Shown: in pieces, positions 37,720 through 48,223 of the stretch
Numbering within the stretch: position 1 is the first letter of the stretch
Layout: the number at the start of each line of letters is the position of its first letter
Origin: Candidatus Poribacteria bacterium
GTDB lineage: Bacteria; Poribacteria; WGA-4E; WGA-3G
DNA length: 64,000 bases
Direction: 5' to 3'
Assembly: GCA_022824265.1 (NCBI GenBank)
Contig: JAJEAG010000062.1
Span: 1 to 64,000 of the forward strand
Translations under genes and position numbers: made by a program
Notes under the pieces: model-generated
Told to the model about the DNA's origin: nothing
The model's input: only the letters and a program-made list of their open reading frames with translations
The model's database searches: none

Positions 37720-37766
37720 ACTAAACCAAACTATGATTTACGTTGGTTTAACACGAAAGGTAATCC

Positions 37767-38651
37767 ATGAAAGTATTGATAACTGGTGCGAGTGGCAGAC
37801 TTGGTGCGTATGTCATTCGTGAATTATCTGAAGAACATACACTCGTTCTCATGTCCAGAAGACAACCTCCAGACGAATTCGCCAATTTACCATTCATACA
37901 AGGTGATCTCAACAATTTTGAAGACTGTCAACGCGCTGTAGAGGGTGTTGATGCAATCCAACACCTCGGTGCCCAACCAAATCCTGTTGACCACCCAGAT
38001 ATGCGTGCAGGTGCAGAAGAGAAAGGTATCCCCTTTGATGCAACATTCAAAACGAATATGCTTGGAACTTACTACCTTATGCAAGCTGCAATTGAAGCAG
38101 ATGTGAAAACGGTGGTGATGTCTGGCAGTAATTGTGCATTAGGACACGGATTCCGAATAAGCAAAACTCATATTCCTATAGATTATCTACCCATTGATGA
38201 AGAACATCCCTGCTATCCAGAAGATTCCTATAGTTTCTCAAAACGGTGTGGTGAAGACCTCTTGGCAAGTTATACTCGCGCCTACGGGATACGGACCTAT
38301 ATTACACGTCCTGCCGGTATTACACCTGAAGAACGTAGAAAGCAGATGGCAGAAAACGCTAAACCGACAAACGGATGGACACCTTGGTTGTGGTGTTGGG
38401 TTGGTAGTGAAGATGTCGCAAGCGCGCACCGTTTAATAATGGAAAAAGCAGAAACCTTACCACCCCACGATGTCTATTTTCTTAACGCAGATGACACCTC
38501 TGCTTTAGAACCTTCACTTGAACTTGTTGAACGATTTAAACCTGAATTTCTTCCAAAAGTCCGTTCACTTAAAGGACATCAATCTTTTCTCAATTGCGAT
38601 AAACTCAAAGACGCTGTTGGGTGGCAACACGAAACTTCATGGAGAAGATAA
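37767..38651 (+). CDS. NAD-dependent epimerase/dehydratase (extended SDR)
   Basis: MKVLITGASGRLGAYVIREL (GxxGxxG), NMLGTYYLMQAAIEADVKTVVMSGS, YSFSKRCGEDL (YxxxK). Confidence 0.9.
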   Translation: MKVLITGASGRLGAYVIRELSEEHTLVLMSRRQPPDEFANLPFIQGDLNNFEDCQRAVEGVDAIQHLGAQPNPVDHPDMRAGAEEKGIPFDATFKTNMLGTYYLMQAAIEADVKTVVMSGSNCALGHGFRISKTHIPIDYLPIDEEHPCYPEDSYSFSKRCGEDLLASYTRAYGIRTYITRPAGITPEERRKQMAENAKPTNGWTPWLWCWVGSEDVASAHRLIMEKAETLPPHDVYFLNADDTSALEPSLELVERFKPEFLPKVRSLKGHQSFLNCDKLKDAVGWQHETSWRR

Positions 38652-38652
38652 T

Positions 38653-39735
38653 ATGGCAACAACTGACAGAGTAAGGATCGGTGTTATTGGTGTTGGGAGT
38701 ATCTCTGTACGTGGTATTCTGCCACACCTTACACAAGAGGATGTTCAAGATAGGTTACAAGTAACGGCTGTCTGCGATCCTGTTCCCGGTAGAGCACAAG
38801 CTGCATCCGAGAAGTTCAATGTTCCTTATGCGTATGAAACATATCAGGAACTATTAGCAGATGGACATGTGGATGCTGTTACGATTGCTTCACCGATTGG
38901 TCTGCATTATGAACAGGGTAAGCTTGCAATAGAACACGGTCTTCATGCTCACTTCAACAAAACGATGACGACTACCGTTGACGAGGCAGACGATTTGATT
39001 GAATCAGCTGCACGCAAAGGAGTCAAGTTAGTCGCCTCCCCTGGACAGATGCTGCGTCCAATTCATGTAGAAATCAAAAGACTAATTGATGACGGTGCTA
39101 TTGGTACTTTGACATGGGCAGCGACCGGTTCCTCATTTGGTAGATACCACGAAGCGGAATCAGTCCGACAAGGTGATGACGTGCTTTCCAATATCAATCC
39201 AGCATGGTATTTCCGTAAACCGGGTGGTGGTCCGCTTTACGATATGACAGTTTACGGACTACATACGATGACTGGTATCCTTGGTCCAGTCAAACGTGTG
39301 ACAGCGTTCTCAGGAGTTCGGGTTAAAGAACGTGAATTTCGTGGTGAGATGCTTCCTTGCGACATGGACGATAATACATTTATCCTTCTTGACTTCGGAG
39401 ATGCCTTTTTCGGATTTATTTACGGGGCAGCAGCAGGACACGCTATCAAGGGTGGATTAGCGATTAATGGAACAGCAGGCGTGATTGAAGGCAGTACTAT
39501 CAATGGTAATCCGATTGATGCACCAAAAAGGGAATTGCCGCATGTTGTTGGTCCGCATCGCAGTATACAGGAAGCACACGTTTATGAAGATATTATGCAG
39601 CTTGTTGATTGGATACGTGAGGACAAACCCTCCATCGTTACTGCGGAGCACGCACGGCATGTCATAGAGATATTTGATGCAGGTTACCGATCCGCTGAAA
39701 CAGGACAAGCACAAACTTTACGTACTACATTTTGA
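38653..39735 (+). CDS. Gfo/Idh/MocA family oxidoreductase
   Basis: VRIGVIGVGSISVRGILPHL, DAVTIASPIGLHYEQGKLAIEHGLHAHFNKTMTTTVDEADDLI, GGGPLYDMTVYGLHTMTGILG. ATG at 38653, 1 nt after the SDR stop. Confidence 0.9.
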   Translation: MATTDRVRIGVIGVGSISVRGILPHLTQEDVQDRLQVTAVCDPVPGRAQAASEKFNVPYAYETYQELLADGHVDAVTIASPIGLHYEQGKLAIEHGLHAHFNKTMTTTVDEADDLIESAARKGVKLVASPGQMLRPIHVEIKRLIDDGAIGTLTWAATGSSFGRYHEAESVRQGDDVLSNINPAWYFRKPGGGPLYDMTVYGLHTMTGILGPVKRVTAFSGVRVKEREFRGEMLPCDMDDNTFILLDFGDAFFGFIYGAAAGHAIKGGLAINGTAGVIEGSTINGNPIDAPKRELPHVVGPHRSIQEAHVYEDIMQLVDWIREDKPSIVTAEHARHVIEIFDAGYRSAETGQAQTLRTTF

Positions 39736-39761
39736 AATTGTTCATCAAATAAGGGTTTATT

Positions 39762-41663
39762 ATGTTCACACATGCAAAGAGAATATATATAATTTTTGGA
39801 TTCCTAATTCTTGCTGGTAGCACTGCATGTCAACTGAACCCACGTCTTCCAGAACCGTTGGAAACCGATTATGCCGCAACCACTCAGTTTAGTCTACCTA
39901 ACGGTGCTAAAGCACGTCTCGGCAAAGGGACGATACAAGGCATAGAGTATTCGGCGGATGGAACTCGACTTGCGGTATTTAGTTCCGTTGGAATCTGGCT
40001 TTATGATGCTGAGAAACTTCAAGAATTGTCATTGCTTACGCAACATACCAATTATATCTACAGTGGAAGCATTTCGCAGGATGGCACCAGAGCAGCCTCC
40101 GGTACTCATAAGGGCTTAGTCCATTTATGGAGCACTATTACCGGTGAATTATTGCATACTTTGAAGGGACATAAATTAATGGTTACTGCTGTCAGTTTCT
40201 CTACTGACGGAACAATACTCGCTACTGGTGGTTATGATGGCAAGATACATTTGTGGAGTACTGCCACTGGTGAACATCTAAAAGGATCAAAAAAACACAC
40301 GAACGCAATTCTGGACATCAGATTTTCACCAGATGGACAAATGCTTGCTACTGCAACCAAAGGTGAAAAAAGCCAAGTTGGTGGAACTATATATTTATGG
40401 GATGTACATTCAGGTGCGACTTTAAACACACTTAAAGGGCATAATGGAGATGTTAACAGCGTTGATTTTTCACCTGATGGGGAATTACTGGCAAGTTGCA
40501 GCACCGATGAAACTGTCCGTTTGTGGGATACTACCACAGGAAAAAACCTAAAAACATTCTCAGACCATACCACTTGGGTCAAAAGTGTCCGTTTTTCTCC
40601 AGATGGTGAAGTCCTCGCAAGTCAATCTTCTGGTGGTAGGGTTCTCTTATCGGATGTTAACACTGGTGAACTCGTTAGAACACTTGACGACGATATTTTT
40701 CATTATGGAAAAGGAGTATGTTTTTCACCGGATGGGTTAACAATTACCAGTGCCAATCATAAAGACATCATTTTTTGGGATCCTTCAACCGGCAATCTAC
40801 TCAAGACGCATAAAGGATATACGACTTGGATTGAAAGCGTTGATTATTCTCCGGATGGTTTAAAAATCGCAACCGCCAGTGACGACGGAAAAGCACGCTT
40901 ATGGGATGCTACCACTGGGAAACTTCTCAACATCTTTGATCGACATACCTCCAGAGTTAAGAGTGTACATTTTTCATCAGATAGTAAAATACTGGCAAGT
41001 GGTAGTGAAGATAGGAAAGTGCACCTTTGGGATGTTGAATCAGGAAGACTTGTAAGAACACTCATTGGACATGAGGGTACTGTATTAACCGTGCGTTTTT
41101 CACCAAATGGTCGGAAAATTGCAAGCGGCAGTTGGGATAAAACAGTTCGTCTGTGGGATGCTACTACCGGTGAACACTTAAAAACACGACCCTATTCCCA
41201 TTTCGCTAACAACATCCGTTTTTCACCGAACAGTCGGAATATAATTGTAGATAGTAATGATAGTAAGGTAAAATTATGGAATGTAAATATTGGTAGATTT
41301 GAGCGAACACTTGTTGAGCACCCCGGATATGGTGTGAGTATTGCACCAAATGGTAGAACAATAGTAACTGGGGGACATAACGAGGTACATCTACGTCCAG
41401 TTGGCATGTTCGGATTCACTAAAACCCTTAAAGGGGCAACAGGTGGTTGGGTAAAAAATGTTAGTTTCAGCCCGGACGGTCACACAGTTGCGAGTGCAAA
41501 TAAGGATGGAACGGTGACTGTATGGAATACATCTGATGACAAACCAATAAGGAACTATAAAGGTCATGGTTCAGTAGTCAATGAGGTATCTTTCAGTCCG
41601 GATGGTCGCACAGTTGCGAGTGCAAGTGGAGATGGGACTGTGCTTATATGGGGTATACCGTAG
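39762..41663 (+). CDS. WD40-repeat lipoprotein
   Basis: Lipobox LAGSTAC; about 12 repeats such as LKGHNGDVNSVDFSPDGELLASCSTDETVRLWDTTTGK. Confidence 0.92.
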   Translation: MFTHAKRIYIIFGFLILAGSTACQLNPRLPEPLETDYAATTQFSLPNGAKARLGKGTIQGIEYSADGTRLAVFSSVGIWLYDAEKLQELSLLTQHTNYIYSGSISQDGTRAASGTHKGLVHLWSTITGELLHTLKGHKLMVTAVSFSTDGTILATGGYDGKIHLWSTATGEHLKGSKKHTNAILDIRFSPDGQMLATATKGEKSQVGGTIYLWDVHSGATLNTLKGHNGDVNSVDFSPDGELLASCSTDETVRLWDTTTGKNLKTFSDHTTWVKSVRFSPDGEVLASQSSGGRVLLSDVNTGELVRTLDDDIFHYGKGVCFSPDGLTITSANHKDIIFWDPSTGNLLKTHKGYTTWIESVDYSPDGLKIATASDDGKARLWDATTGKLLNIFDRHTSRVKSVHFSSDSKILASGSEDRKVHLWDVESGRLVRTLIGHEGTVLTVRFSPNGRKIASGSWDKTVRLWDATTGEHLKTRPYSHFANNIRFSPNSRNIIVDSNDSKVKLWNVNIGRFERTLVEHPGYGVSIAPNGRTIVTGGHNEVHLRPVGMFGFTKTLKGATGGWVKNVSFSPDGHTVASANKDGTVTVWNTSDDKPIRNYKGHGSVVNEVSFSPDGRTVASASGDGTVLIWGIP

Positions 41664-41734
41664 AAACAGGTTGTCACAAGATGTAACTCTATGACAGATA
41701 TATAAATATATACAGTCTTTAGTGGAGAACTACC

Positions 41735-41950
41735 ATGAGACTTGATAAACAAACAACCGAAACTTTGATTACTTGTGATGCGGAGATTTTGAGTGGCACT
41801 CCAGTGTTTAAAAACACACGTGTACCCGTAAAGAATCTAATTGACTATTTAGAGGGTGGAGAGACACTTGATGAATTTCTGAATGATTTTCCATCTGTCC
41901 ACCGTGATCAAGCGGTCAAGGTCTTGGAACTTGCACAAATCTTTGACTAA
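41735..41950 (+). CDS. DUF433 domain protein (antitoxin-like)
   Basis: ITCDAEILSGTPVFKNTRVPVKNLIDYLEGGETLDEFLNDFPSVHRDQAVKVLELA. Confidence 0.85.
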   Translation: MRLDKQTTETLITCDAEILSGTPVFKNTRVPVKNLIDYLEGGETLDEFLNDFPSVHRDQAVKVLELAQIFD

Positions 41951-41985
41951 ATCAAAATGCATAATTACATTAGGAACATAAACCT

Positions 41986-42945
41986 ATGCCAAAAGCTATA
42001 TGTATTGGTGAACTTCTTATTGATTTTGTATCTACAACTCCAGATGTAACCCTTGCGGATGCCCCAGGATTCATTAAAGCCCCTGGCGGTGCCCCTGCTA
42101 ATGTTGCAGTTGGATTAGCAAAACTTGGTGTAGATACAGGTTTTATTGGAAAAGTAGGGGTAGATCCGTTTGGTGAATTCCTGACTGATACACTTCAACA
42201 GAACAGTGTAGATACTACATATCTCATTTCAGGTGAGTCGTCTCGAACAACCTTAGCCTTTGTCGCTACGCGCTCCGATGGGATGAAGGATATTACATTC
42301 TATCGACATCCTGGGGCAGATATTCAACTTTCACCGAATGAAATTGAAGAAGATTATATCCAATCATCGGAAGTTTTTCATTACGGTTCTGTTAGTCTTA
42401 GTCATTCACCAAGTCGAGAAGCAACACTCAAAGCGATTCAGTGTGCTAAGCATGCAGGTGCGTTCATCTCTTACGATCCGAATTTACGATTGATGCTTTG
42501 GGATAGTGCTGATGATGCTAAGCATTGGATATGGGAAGTGATGCCTTATGCAGATGTTGTCAAGATTTCAGAAGAAGAATGGGAATTTGTTACTGGAGAT
42601 GTGGAGTTAGCAAGTGGCATTGAACGTATACTTGGTCTCGGAGTGAAGTTGCTGGTTGTTACATTAGGAGAGCGAGGATGCTATTATACTAATGGACGTA
42701 TTGAAGGATCCGTGGATGGATTTGCTGCCGAAGTTGTGGATACACTTGGTGCGGGGGATGCATTCGTCGCTGCTATGCTCTCTCAATTGATGCAATTTCC
42801 TGACCTTGCATCGCTTACAAATGATAAACTTGATAAAATAATGCAATATGCAAATGCTGCGGGTGCCCTGGCTACTCAAAAGGTTGGAGTAATTCCATCA
42901 TTGCCAACCCAAACTGAGATTGAACAGTTTTTGGCAGATTCATAG
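41986..42945 (+). CDS. PfkB-family sugar kinase (fructokinase-like)
   Basis: CIGELLIDFVS, APGGAPANVAVGLAKLGVDTGFIGKVGVDPFGEFL, VVTLGERGCYY, VVDTLGAGDAFVAAML. Confidence 0.93.
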   Translation: MPKAICIGELLIDFVSTTPDVTLADAPGFIKAPGGAPANVAVGLAKLGVDTGFIGKVGVDPFGEFLTDTLQQNSVDTTYLISGESSRTTLAFVATRSDGMKDITFYRHPGADIQLSPNEIEEDYIQSSEVFHYGSVSLSHSPSREATLKAIQCAKHAGAFISYDPNLRLMLWDSADDAKHWIWEVMPYADVVKISEEEWEFVTGDVELASGIERILGLGVKLLVVTLGERGCYYTNGRIEGSVDGFAAEVVDTLGAGDAFVAAMLSQLMQFPDLASLTNDKLDKIMQYANAAGALATQKVGVIPSLPTQTEIEQFLADS

Positions 42946-43009
42946 ACATTTTCATGCGTATAACGAACGCTAATGTAGGGTAAAAAGAACAAAAATCTCA
43001 CACAATATA

Positions 43010-43038
43010 TTGACTTTTTTTTTATTATTTGTGATACT
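43010..43038 (+). promoter_or_regulatory. Candidate sigma70-like promoter for the TonB-dependent receptor
   Basis: TTGACT-N17-GATACT; followed by leader hairpin TACGCTGCA/TGCAGCGTA at 43067-43099. Confidence 0.35.
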
Positions 43039-43202
43039 TAGTTTTGGTTAGGTTACATGTTTAAAGTACGCTGCAGAAACATTTGTTATTTGCAGCGTAA
43101 CAATTCAACACAATATTATTGAACCATCTATACGGTTCTCATAATTGGTGTGTTGCAATAAAGAATTTCAATTTATGAGGGATTGCAATAAAAAGGGGAT
43201 AT

Positions 43203-45986
43203 ATGATGAAACGATTATGTCTATTAAGTATAACGTTGTTTACCTTATTCGTTATTTTTGGAGTTGTGCCGGTGGTAGTTCATGCGGCTACCTTAAACAT
43301 TACAGTTACAGATACCGATACTGGTAAAAAACTGAGCAACGTATCGATCAACGTCAAACCTACAACCGGTGAAACTGCTAAAGGTATTAGCGATACTAAC
43401 GGCATGCTTTCATTTGGTGATTTAGCTGCGGGTATATATACGATTACCGCTTCTTCTCAAGGATATGCTGATAATGTAGTGACAAATGTCAACCTTACAG
43501 CAGATGAAGATAAATCGGTAGAAATTGCACTTGCTTCAGACATAATTGAACTTGATCGGATTTCTGTTACAGCATCACGTCGGAAAGAGAAAGTTCTTGA
43601 AGCACCTGCATCGGTTGCGTTGCTTGATTCGTCTGAGATTAAAGACCGTGTCTCATTAAGTGTTACCGAACACTTAAAGTCGCTACGGGCAGTGGATGTC
43701 GTAACTTCTGGGATAGGCACATCGTATGTTGTCGTTCGTGGATTCAACAATGTTTTTTCTGGCAATTTGTTATCACTTGTTGATAATCGTATTGCGAGCG
43801 TTCCTTCTCTACGCGTCAACGCATATACACTGATTCCAACCATCAGTGAAGACATTGAACAGATTGAAGTTGTATCAGGTCCTGGTGCTGCATTGTATGG
43901 TCCCAATAGTGCTAATGGCGTGGTTCACATCCTCACTCGATCACCTTTCACTTCACAAGGAACAACCGTAAGTGTTGGTGGCGGCGAACGTAGTATCCTC
44001 ACTGGTTCACTTCGACATGCAGGTGTCGTTAATGACACATTCGGTTATAAACTGACCGCGAACTATACGCGTGGAGATGATTGGGAAGAAGGACGTGCAA
44101 AAGAAGATGTAGAAGGTGAACTGGAACCTTTATTTGATTCTACACTTGCTCGGGGTGAATTCCGTGTGGATTATAGTCCGAATGATGATACAACAGCAAT
44201 CATTGCAGTCGGTGCTACACAAGCCTCTGGAATAGAGTTAACTGGAATCGGTGCCGGTCAAACTAAGGATTGGACTTATTACTACGGGCAAACTCGATTC
44301 ATTTATAAAGACCTTTTTGCACAAGTTTTTGTGAATATGAGTGATGCAGGTGATACTTATGTTCTACGTAGCGGGGAGGATATAACTGACAATTCCAATC
44401 TGTATGTCGGACAGGTTCAACACAGTATCGGTATTGGAGATGTCCAACGGTTTACTTATGGGTTAGATATCCTACTTACCCGTCCAGATACAGACGGTAC
44501 GATTAATGGTATTAATGAAGATAAAGATGACATTGACGAAATAGGTGCTTATATACAGTCTGAAACCAATATCTTACCACAACTTAAGCTCCTTGCTGCG
44601 GGTAGAGCAGATAGCCACAATCATCTCAATGACATTGTTCTCTCACCAAGGGTCGCACTGGCGTTACAACCAAATGATGATCACAATGTAAGACTAACCT
44701 ATAACCGTGCATTTAACACCCCGGGAACATCTAATCTGTTCTTGGATATTCTATCATCGGAAAATCCATTTAGCGTGGGTATTGACATACGGGCGCAAGG
44801 CGTACCATCAGAAACAGGATTTACATTTAAAAGAAGTGCTGATGGTAGACCCGACTTTCGATCTCCCTTCTCACCTTTAGGTGCAAATTTCATCCCTCTC
44901 GATAGTCCTGAATTTACCAATGTGATGTGGAACGTTGCCAGAACTGCCGTCATGGATGCAGCCAAGCCTCTACTTGAAGGAGGTTTAGCTGCACAAGGAT
45001 TCCCAACGGAAACTATTGAAGCACTTTCTGCAGGTTTTGAAAATGTTATCCCACAACAGGTAACAGGTGTGAAGAATGTGTTACGATCCCTTGATCCACA
45101 GACATCAAGTTTTGTGGATGTAGATGATGTGCATGATGTTGATCCTCTTAAGCCAACCATTACTCAGACTTATGAGGTAGGATATAAAGGAATTCTCCTG
45201 AATATGTTATCATTCTCCGCGGATGTCTACCACTCAAGAATAAGCAATTTCATTGCTCCTCTATCTGTGAGAACACCGAATGTGTTCTTGGATGCGGCAA
45301 CATTGAGCGCGTCTCTTGGACAACAGATCAGTGCAGCATTAGCTGATCCACAGAATATCATACTTGCTCAAGCCTTGCTTGCGTTCGATTCCCCAGATTT
45401 TGGAGGAAATGGAGACGGTTCACCTATTGAAGAGTTGGTTACGATGTTTGTGGCTGGAACAGAAAATAACGGTGCTGCTTTCATTCCGTATGGTACAGTG
45501 ACACCTGAACAGGTAGCAGATCCGAATGCAGTCTTACTTACGTATCGTAATTTCGGTGATATTTCACTCAACGGATTGGATCTGAATTTTACAGTTTTCC
45601 TGAATCCAAGTTGGAGTGTAGGTGCCAATTATTCGTATGTAAGTGAAGACCTGTTTAAAAATGTAGACGGCATCGGTGATATTGCACTCAATGCACCAAA
45701 AAATAAATATGGTGCTATCGTTCAATACACAAACACGGATCTCGGGTTGGGAGTGGGTCTCCGTGCTCGTTATGTTCAAGGATTCCCAGTCCAGTCAGGT
45801 GTCTACATTGGTGAAGTGGAATCGTATTATACGCTTGATCTAAACGCGGGTTATGATATTCCGCTTGGACCGAAACCACGTTTTTCTTTCACAGTGCAAA
45901 ATCTACTGGATCATAAACACCAGCAATTTGTTGGAACACCGGAAATAGGTAGATTAGCAATTGCGCGTTTGACGCAAACTTTTTAG
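43203..45986 (+). CDS. TonB-dependent outer-membrane receptor with N-terminal carboxypeptidase-regulatory-like domain
   Basis: Signal peptide; LNITVTDTDTGKKLSNVSINVKPTTGETAKGISDTNGMLSFGDLAAGIYTITASSQGY; plug-like RRKEKVLEAPASVALLDSSEIKD...GPGAALYGPNSANGVVHILTRSP; C-terminal barrel ending RLTQTF. Confidence 0.9.
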   Translation: MMKRLCLLSITLFTLFVIFGVVPVVVHAATLNITVTDTDTGKKLSNVSINVKPTTGETAKGISDTNGMLSFGDLAAGIYTITASSQGYADNVVTNVNLTADEDKSVEIALASDIIELDRISVTASRRKEKVLEAPASVALLDSSEIKDRVSLSVTEHLKSLRAVDVVTSGIGTSYVVVRGFNNVFSGNLLSLVDNRIASVPSLRVNAYTLIPTISEDIEQIEVVSGPGAALYGPNSANGVVHILTRSPFTSQGTTVSVGGGERSILTGSLRHAGVVNDTFGYKLTANYTRGDDWEEGRAKEDVEGELEPLFDSTLARGEFRVDYSPNDDTTAIIAVGATQASGIELTGIGAGQTKDWTYYYGQTRFIYKDLFAQVFVNMSDAGDTYVLRSGEDITDNSNLYVGQVQHSIGIGDVQRFTYGLDILLTRPDTDGTINGINEDKDDIDEIGAYIQSETNILPQLKLLAAGRADSHNHLNDIVLSPRVALALQPNDDHNVRLTYNRAFNTPGTSNLFLDILSSENPFSVGIDIRAQGVPSETGFTFKRSADGRPDFRSPFSPLGANFIPLDSPEFTNVMWNVARTAVMDAAKPLLEGGLAAQGFPTETIEALSAGFENVIPQQVTGVKNVLRSLDPQTSSFVDVDDVHDVDPLKPTITQTYEVGYKGILLNMLSFSADVYHSRISNFIAPLSVRTPNVFLDAATLSASLGQQISAALADPQNIILAQALLAFDSPDFGGNGDGSPIEELVTMFVAGTENNGAAFIPYGTVTPEQVADPNAVLLTYRNFGDISLNGLDLNFTVFLNPSWSVGANYSYVSEDLFKNVDGIGDIALNAPKNKYGAIVQYTNTDLGLGVGLRARYVQGFPVQSGVYIGEVESYYTLDLNAGYDIPLGPKPRFSFTVQNLLDHKHQQFVGTPEIGRLAIARLTQTF

Positions 45987-46000
45987 TAAACATATAAAAA

Positions 46001-46042
46001 ATGCGCGATGAAAACGGAATAATACCCGAATTCATCGCGCAT
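46001..46042. terminator. Perfect 12-bp inverted repeat between convergent genes
   Basis: ATGCGCGATGAA (46001-46012)/TTCATCGCGCAT (46031-46042); minus-strand read-out is followed by TTTTTATATG. Confidence 0.6.
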
Positions 46043-46067
46043 AATAATTGTAAAATTAGTCAATTCA

Positions 46068-46850
46068 TTATTTCTTAGACTTTATATTTCCCCATGTTGT
46101 CGCCAGTTTATCTGCTGGTTCGACTGCCAGAAGCGCACCATTCATGACATCCATAATTTCATCTTGCGTTAATGCACGAGCAAAAATGTAATACTCATCC
46201 AATAACCCCGCATACCAACGACTATTTTTATGGTGACCAATACCAGCGGTAACACCCCAGTTGTCTGAAAGTTTTCCAGAACCAGTGCCTGAGTGTGTTT
46301 CCTCGCCATCAACATAGAGTTTTATATCACCACTGTCGCTGTCGTAAGTGCCTGCAAAATGAACCCATTTATTTGCTTCTATGACTGGACCTGGGTTTAT
46401 ATTGAAAACAGTCGTATTCGTTCCATCTCGATGGAACCATCTGACACCGCCAGTACGTATTTCAACGTGGAAAAGACCGTTACCATGGTCTGTGCCAATT
46501 GCATCAAGTAGTGTTTGTGGGTCAGTAGATCCAGTATGGTTAATCCATGCTGAAAGTGTGAATCCATCAACTGGACCGTTTGTGAATTCAGGTCCATTCA
46601 TATCTACCCAAACGTCTGTTTCTAATCTAACCGCTTTGTCAAACACACCATCTTCTCGCATGGGATCACCTACGATTTTCCCATCGTTGCCGCTGGCTGA
46701 ACCATCTTTGACAGTTTCACCATCTCCATCAAAACTGTAGTATACAGATAGAGTTGGATCTGACAGATCCGCATGCGCGGAAATTAGACTTACACCCATG
46801 ACTAACAAGGCAGCGAAGAATATGTAAATCAATTTTGTATCAAACTTCAC
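46068..46850 (-). CDS. LamG/concanavalin A-like secreted protein
   Basis: Signal peptide; LSVYYSFDGDGETVKDGSASGNDGKIVGDP, WVHFAGTYDSDSGDIKLYVDGEETHSG, GLLDEYYIFARALTQDEI; C-terminal VEPADKLATTWGNIKSKK. Confidence 0.88.
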   Translation of the reverse strand: MKFDTKLIYIFFAALLVMGVSLISAHADLSDPTLSVYYSFDGDGETVKDGSASGNDGKIVGDPMREDGVFDKAVRLETDVWVDMNGPEFTNGPVDGFTLSAWINHTGSTDPQTLLDAIGTDHGNGLFHVEIRTGGVRWFHRDGTNTTVFNINPGPVIEANKWVHFAGTYDSDSGDIKLYVDGEETHSGTGSGKLSDNWGVTAGIGHHKNSRWYAGLLDEYYIFARALTQDEIMDVMNGALLAVEPADKLATTWGNIKSKK

Positions 46851-47124
46851 TTTTTTCTCCTATGTATTACTAAATTAGTTGAGAAAAAACTTTATACGGA
46901 ATATTACCGTTAAGTTCTATTTAGCATTTTAGAGCCCACAATAGCTGCGCGCATATTGCTATTGTGAGTTATTTAATATTGAAGTGAATAATATCAATTT
47001 TGTATAAAAATGTCAAAGATTAAATGAATATTATTATTGTGAAAGACACTAAATTGTGTATAATTAACATTACAAGATATACTTTCATCATACCTTAACC
47101 TAAATGGTAACATAGGAGACTGTT

Positions 47125-48042
47125 ATGGAAAAATTAATGTATCTAATGATTTTCTCTGTAGTAAGCATTATGCTAACTGTAACTTCACACGCGAAAACTG
47201 TTGTTACTGATGGACTGGTGAGTTATTGGACATTTGATGAACATAATATCAATGATGGAACAGTCAAGGATGTTTGGGGTGAAAATGACGCAACAATTGT
47301 GGGAAATCCCGAAATAGTTCACGGAATTGATGGAGATGCAATAAGACTTGATGGTTTCGGTGATTACGTTAACCTAACAAACCTCGGTGATTTTGGGATA
47401 CATCTTCCAACATCAACATTTGAAGCTTGGATAAAAACAAGTTTTAAAGGTGATTGGATGACGTTGTTCAAAGTCATTGACCCAGTAAACGAATTATGTA
47501 ATATAATTTGGGGAATGGATCTCAATAGAACGCTTGTACCAGAAAAAAGAGGAGAACAGAAACTTGGATTTGATCAAATTGATTCATACCCTTATAAAGA
47601 AGGTAATCTGCTTATATATTTTGCTCGTAAACATGGGGGAAACGGTTGTAATTTTACAGCAGGTGGATGGAAATTTCAAATATCAGATAATGAATGGCAC
47701 CATCTTGTGTATGTAAAGGGTGCGGAATATATTGATGAATTCGGTGAGATGTGGTACGAAACCGCTCTCGTTTTAGATGGAATTTGGGAATGGAAAACCA
47801 GAACACAAGACCTAAAATTGGAAGAATTTATGCCCTTCTCAGCACCTGTATATCTTGGTGCTGGTAATAAAGATGGTGAGTCAGAGGGCTTTTTCAGAGG
47901 ATTGATAGATGAGGTGCGTATATACAACCGTCCTCTTACACATGAAGAAGTCCTAAGTAATTATGAAACAGGCAGCGCACTCAGTGTTGAACCCACTCAG
48001 AAATTACCAACGGTCTGGGGTGCACTGAAGGCGAGACGTTAA
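47125..48042 (+). CDS. LamG/concanavalin A-like secreted protein
   Basis: Signal peptide; VTDGLVSYWTFDEHNINDGTVKDVWGENDATIVGNPEI, STFEAWIKTSFKG, GLIDEVRIYNRPLTHEEV; C-terminal VEPTQKLPTVWGALKARR. Confidence 0.88.
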   Translation: MEKLMYLMIFSVVSIMLTVTSHAKTVVTDGLVSYWTFDEHNINDGTVKDVWGENDATIVGNPEIVHGIDGDAIRLDGFGDYVNLTNLGDFGIHLPTSTFEAWIKTSFKGDWMTLFKVIDPVNELCNIIWGMDLNRTLVPEKRGEQKLGFDQIDSYPYKEGNLLIYFARKHGGNGCNFTAGGWKFQISDNEWHHLVYVKGAEYIDEFGEMWYETALVLDGIWEWKTRTQDLKLEEFMPFSAPVYLGAGNKDGESEGFFRGLIDEVRIYNRPLTHEEVLSNYETGSALSVEPTQKLPTVWGALKARR

Positions 48043-48061
48043 ATATAATTTTCCGCTTTTC

Positions 48062-48090
48062 GGTAGGCACATAATATCCCCGTGCCTACC
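48062..48090 (+). terminator. Hairpin between tandem LamG genes (attenuator/terminator candidate)
   Basis: GGTAGGCAC (48062-48070)/GTGCCTACC (48082-48090), perfect 9 bp; no T-run. Confidence 0.35.
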
Positions 48091-48223
48091 ACCTCCCACT
48101 AAATCACTTAGACTATCCAAAAAGTAAAATATCATTGCGTATTTCCATCAATGATGTTATGATGAACTTCTAAATTATATCTCTATGCGTGGAATTCTTT
48201 CCCGTTTCAAAAGGGTAATTACC

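Noticed and set aside
38518-38652. Upstream extension of the second Gfo/Idh/MocA ORF
   Set aside because: Overlaps the SDR gene; the ATG at 38653 begins the Rossmann-domain protein.
44699-45160. 153-aa antisense ORF in the TonB-dependent receptor
   Set aside because: Shadow ORF of a well-supported gene.
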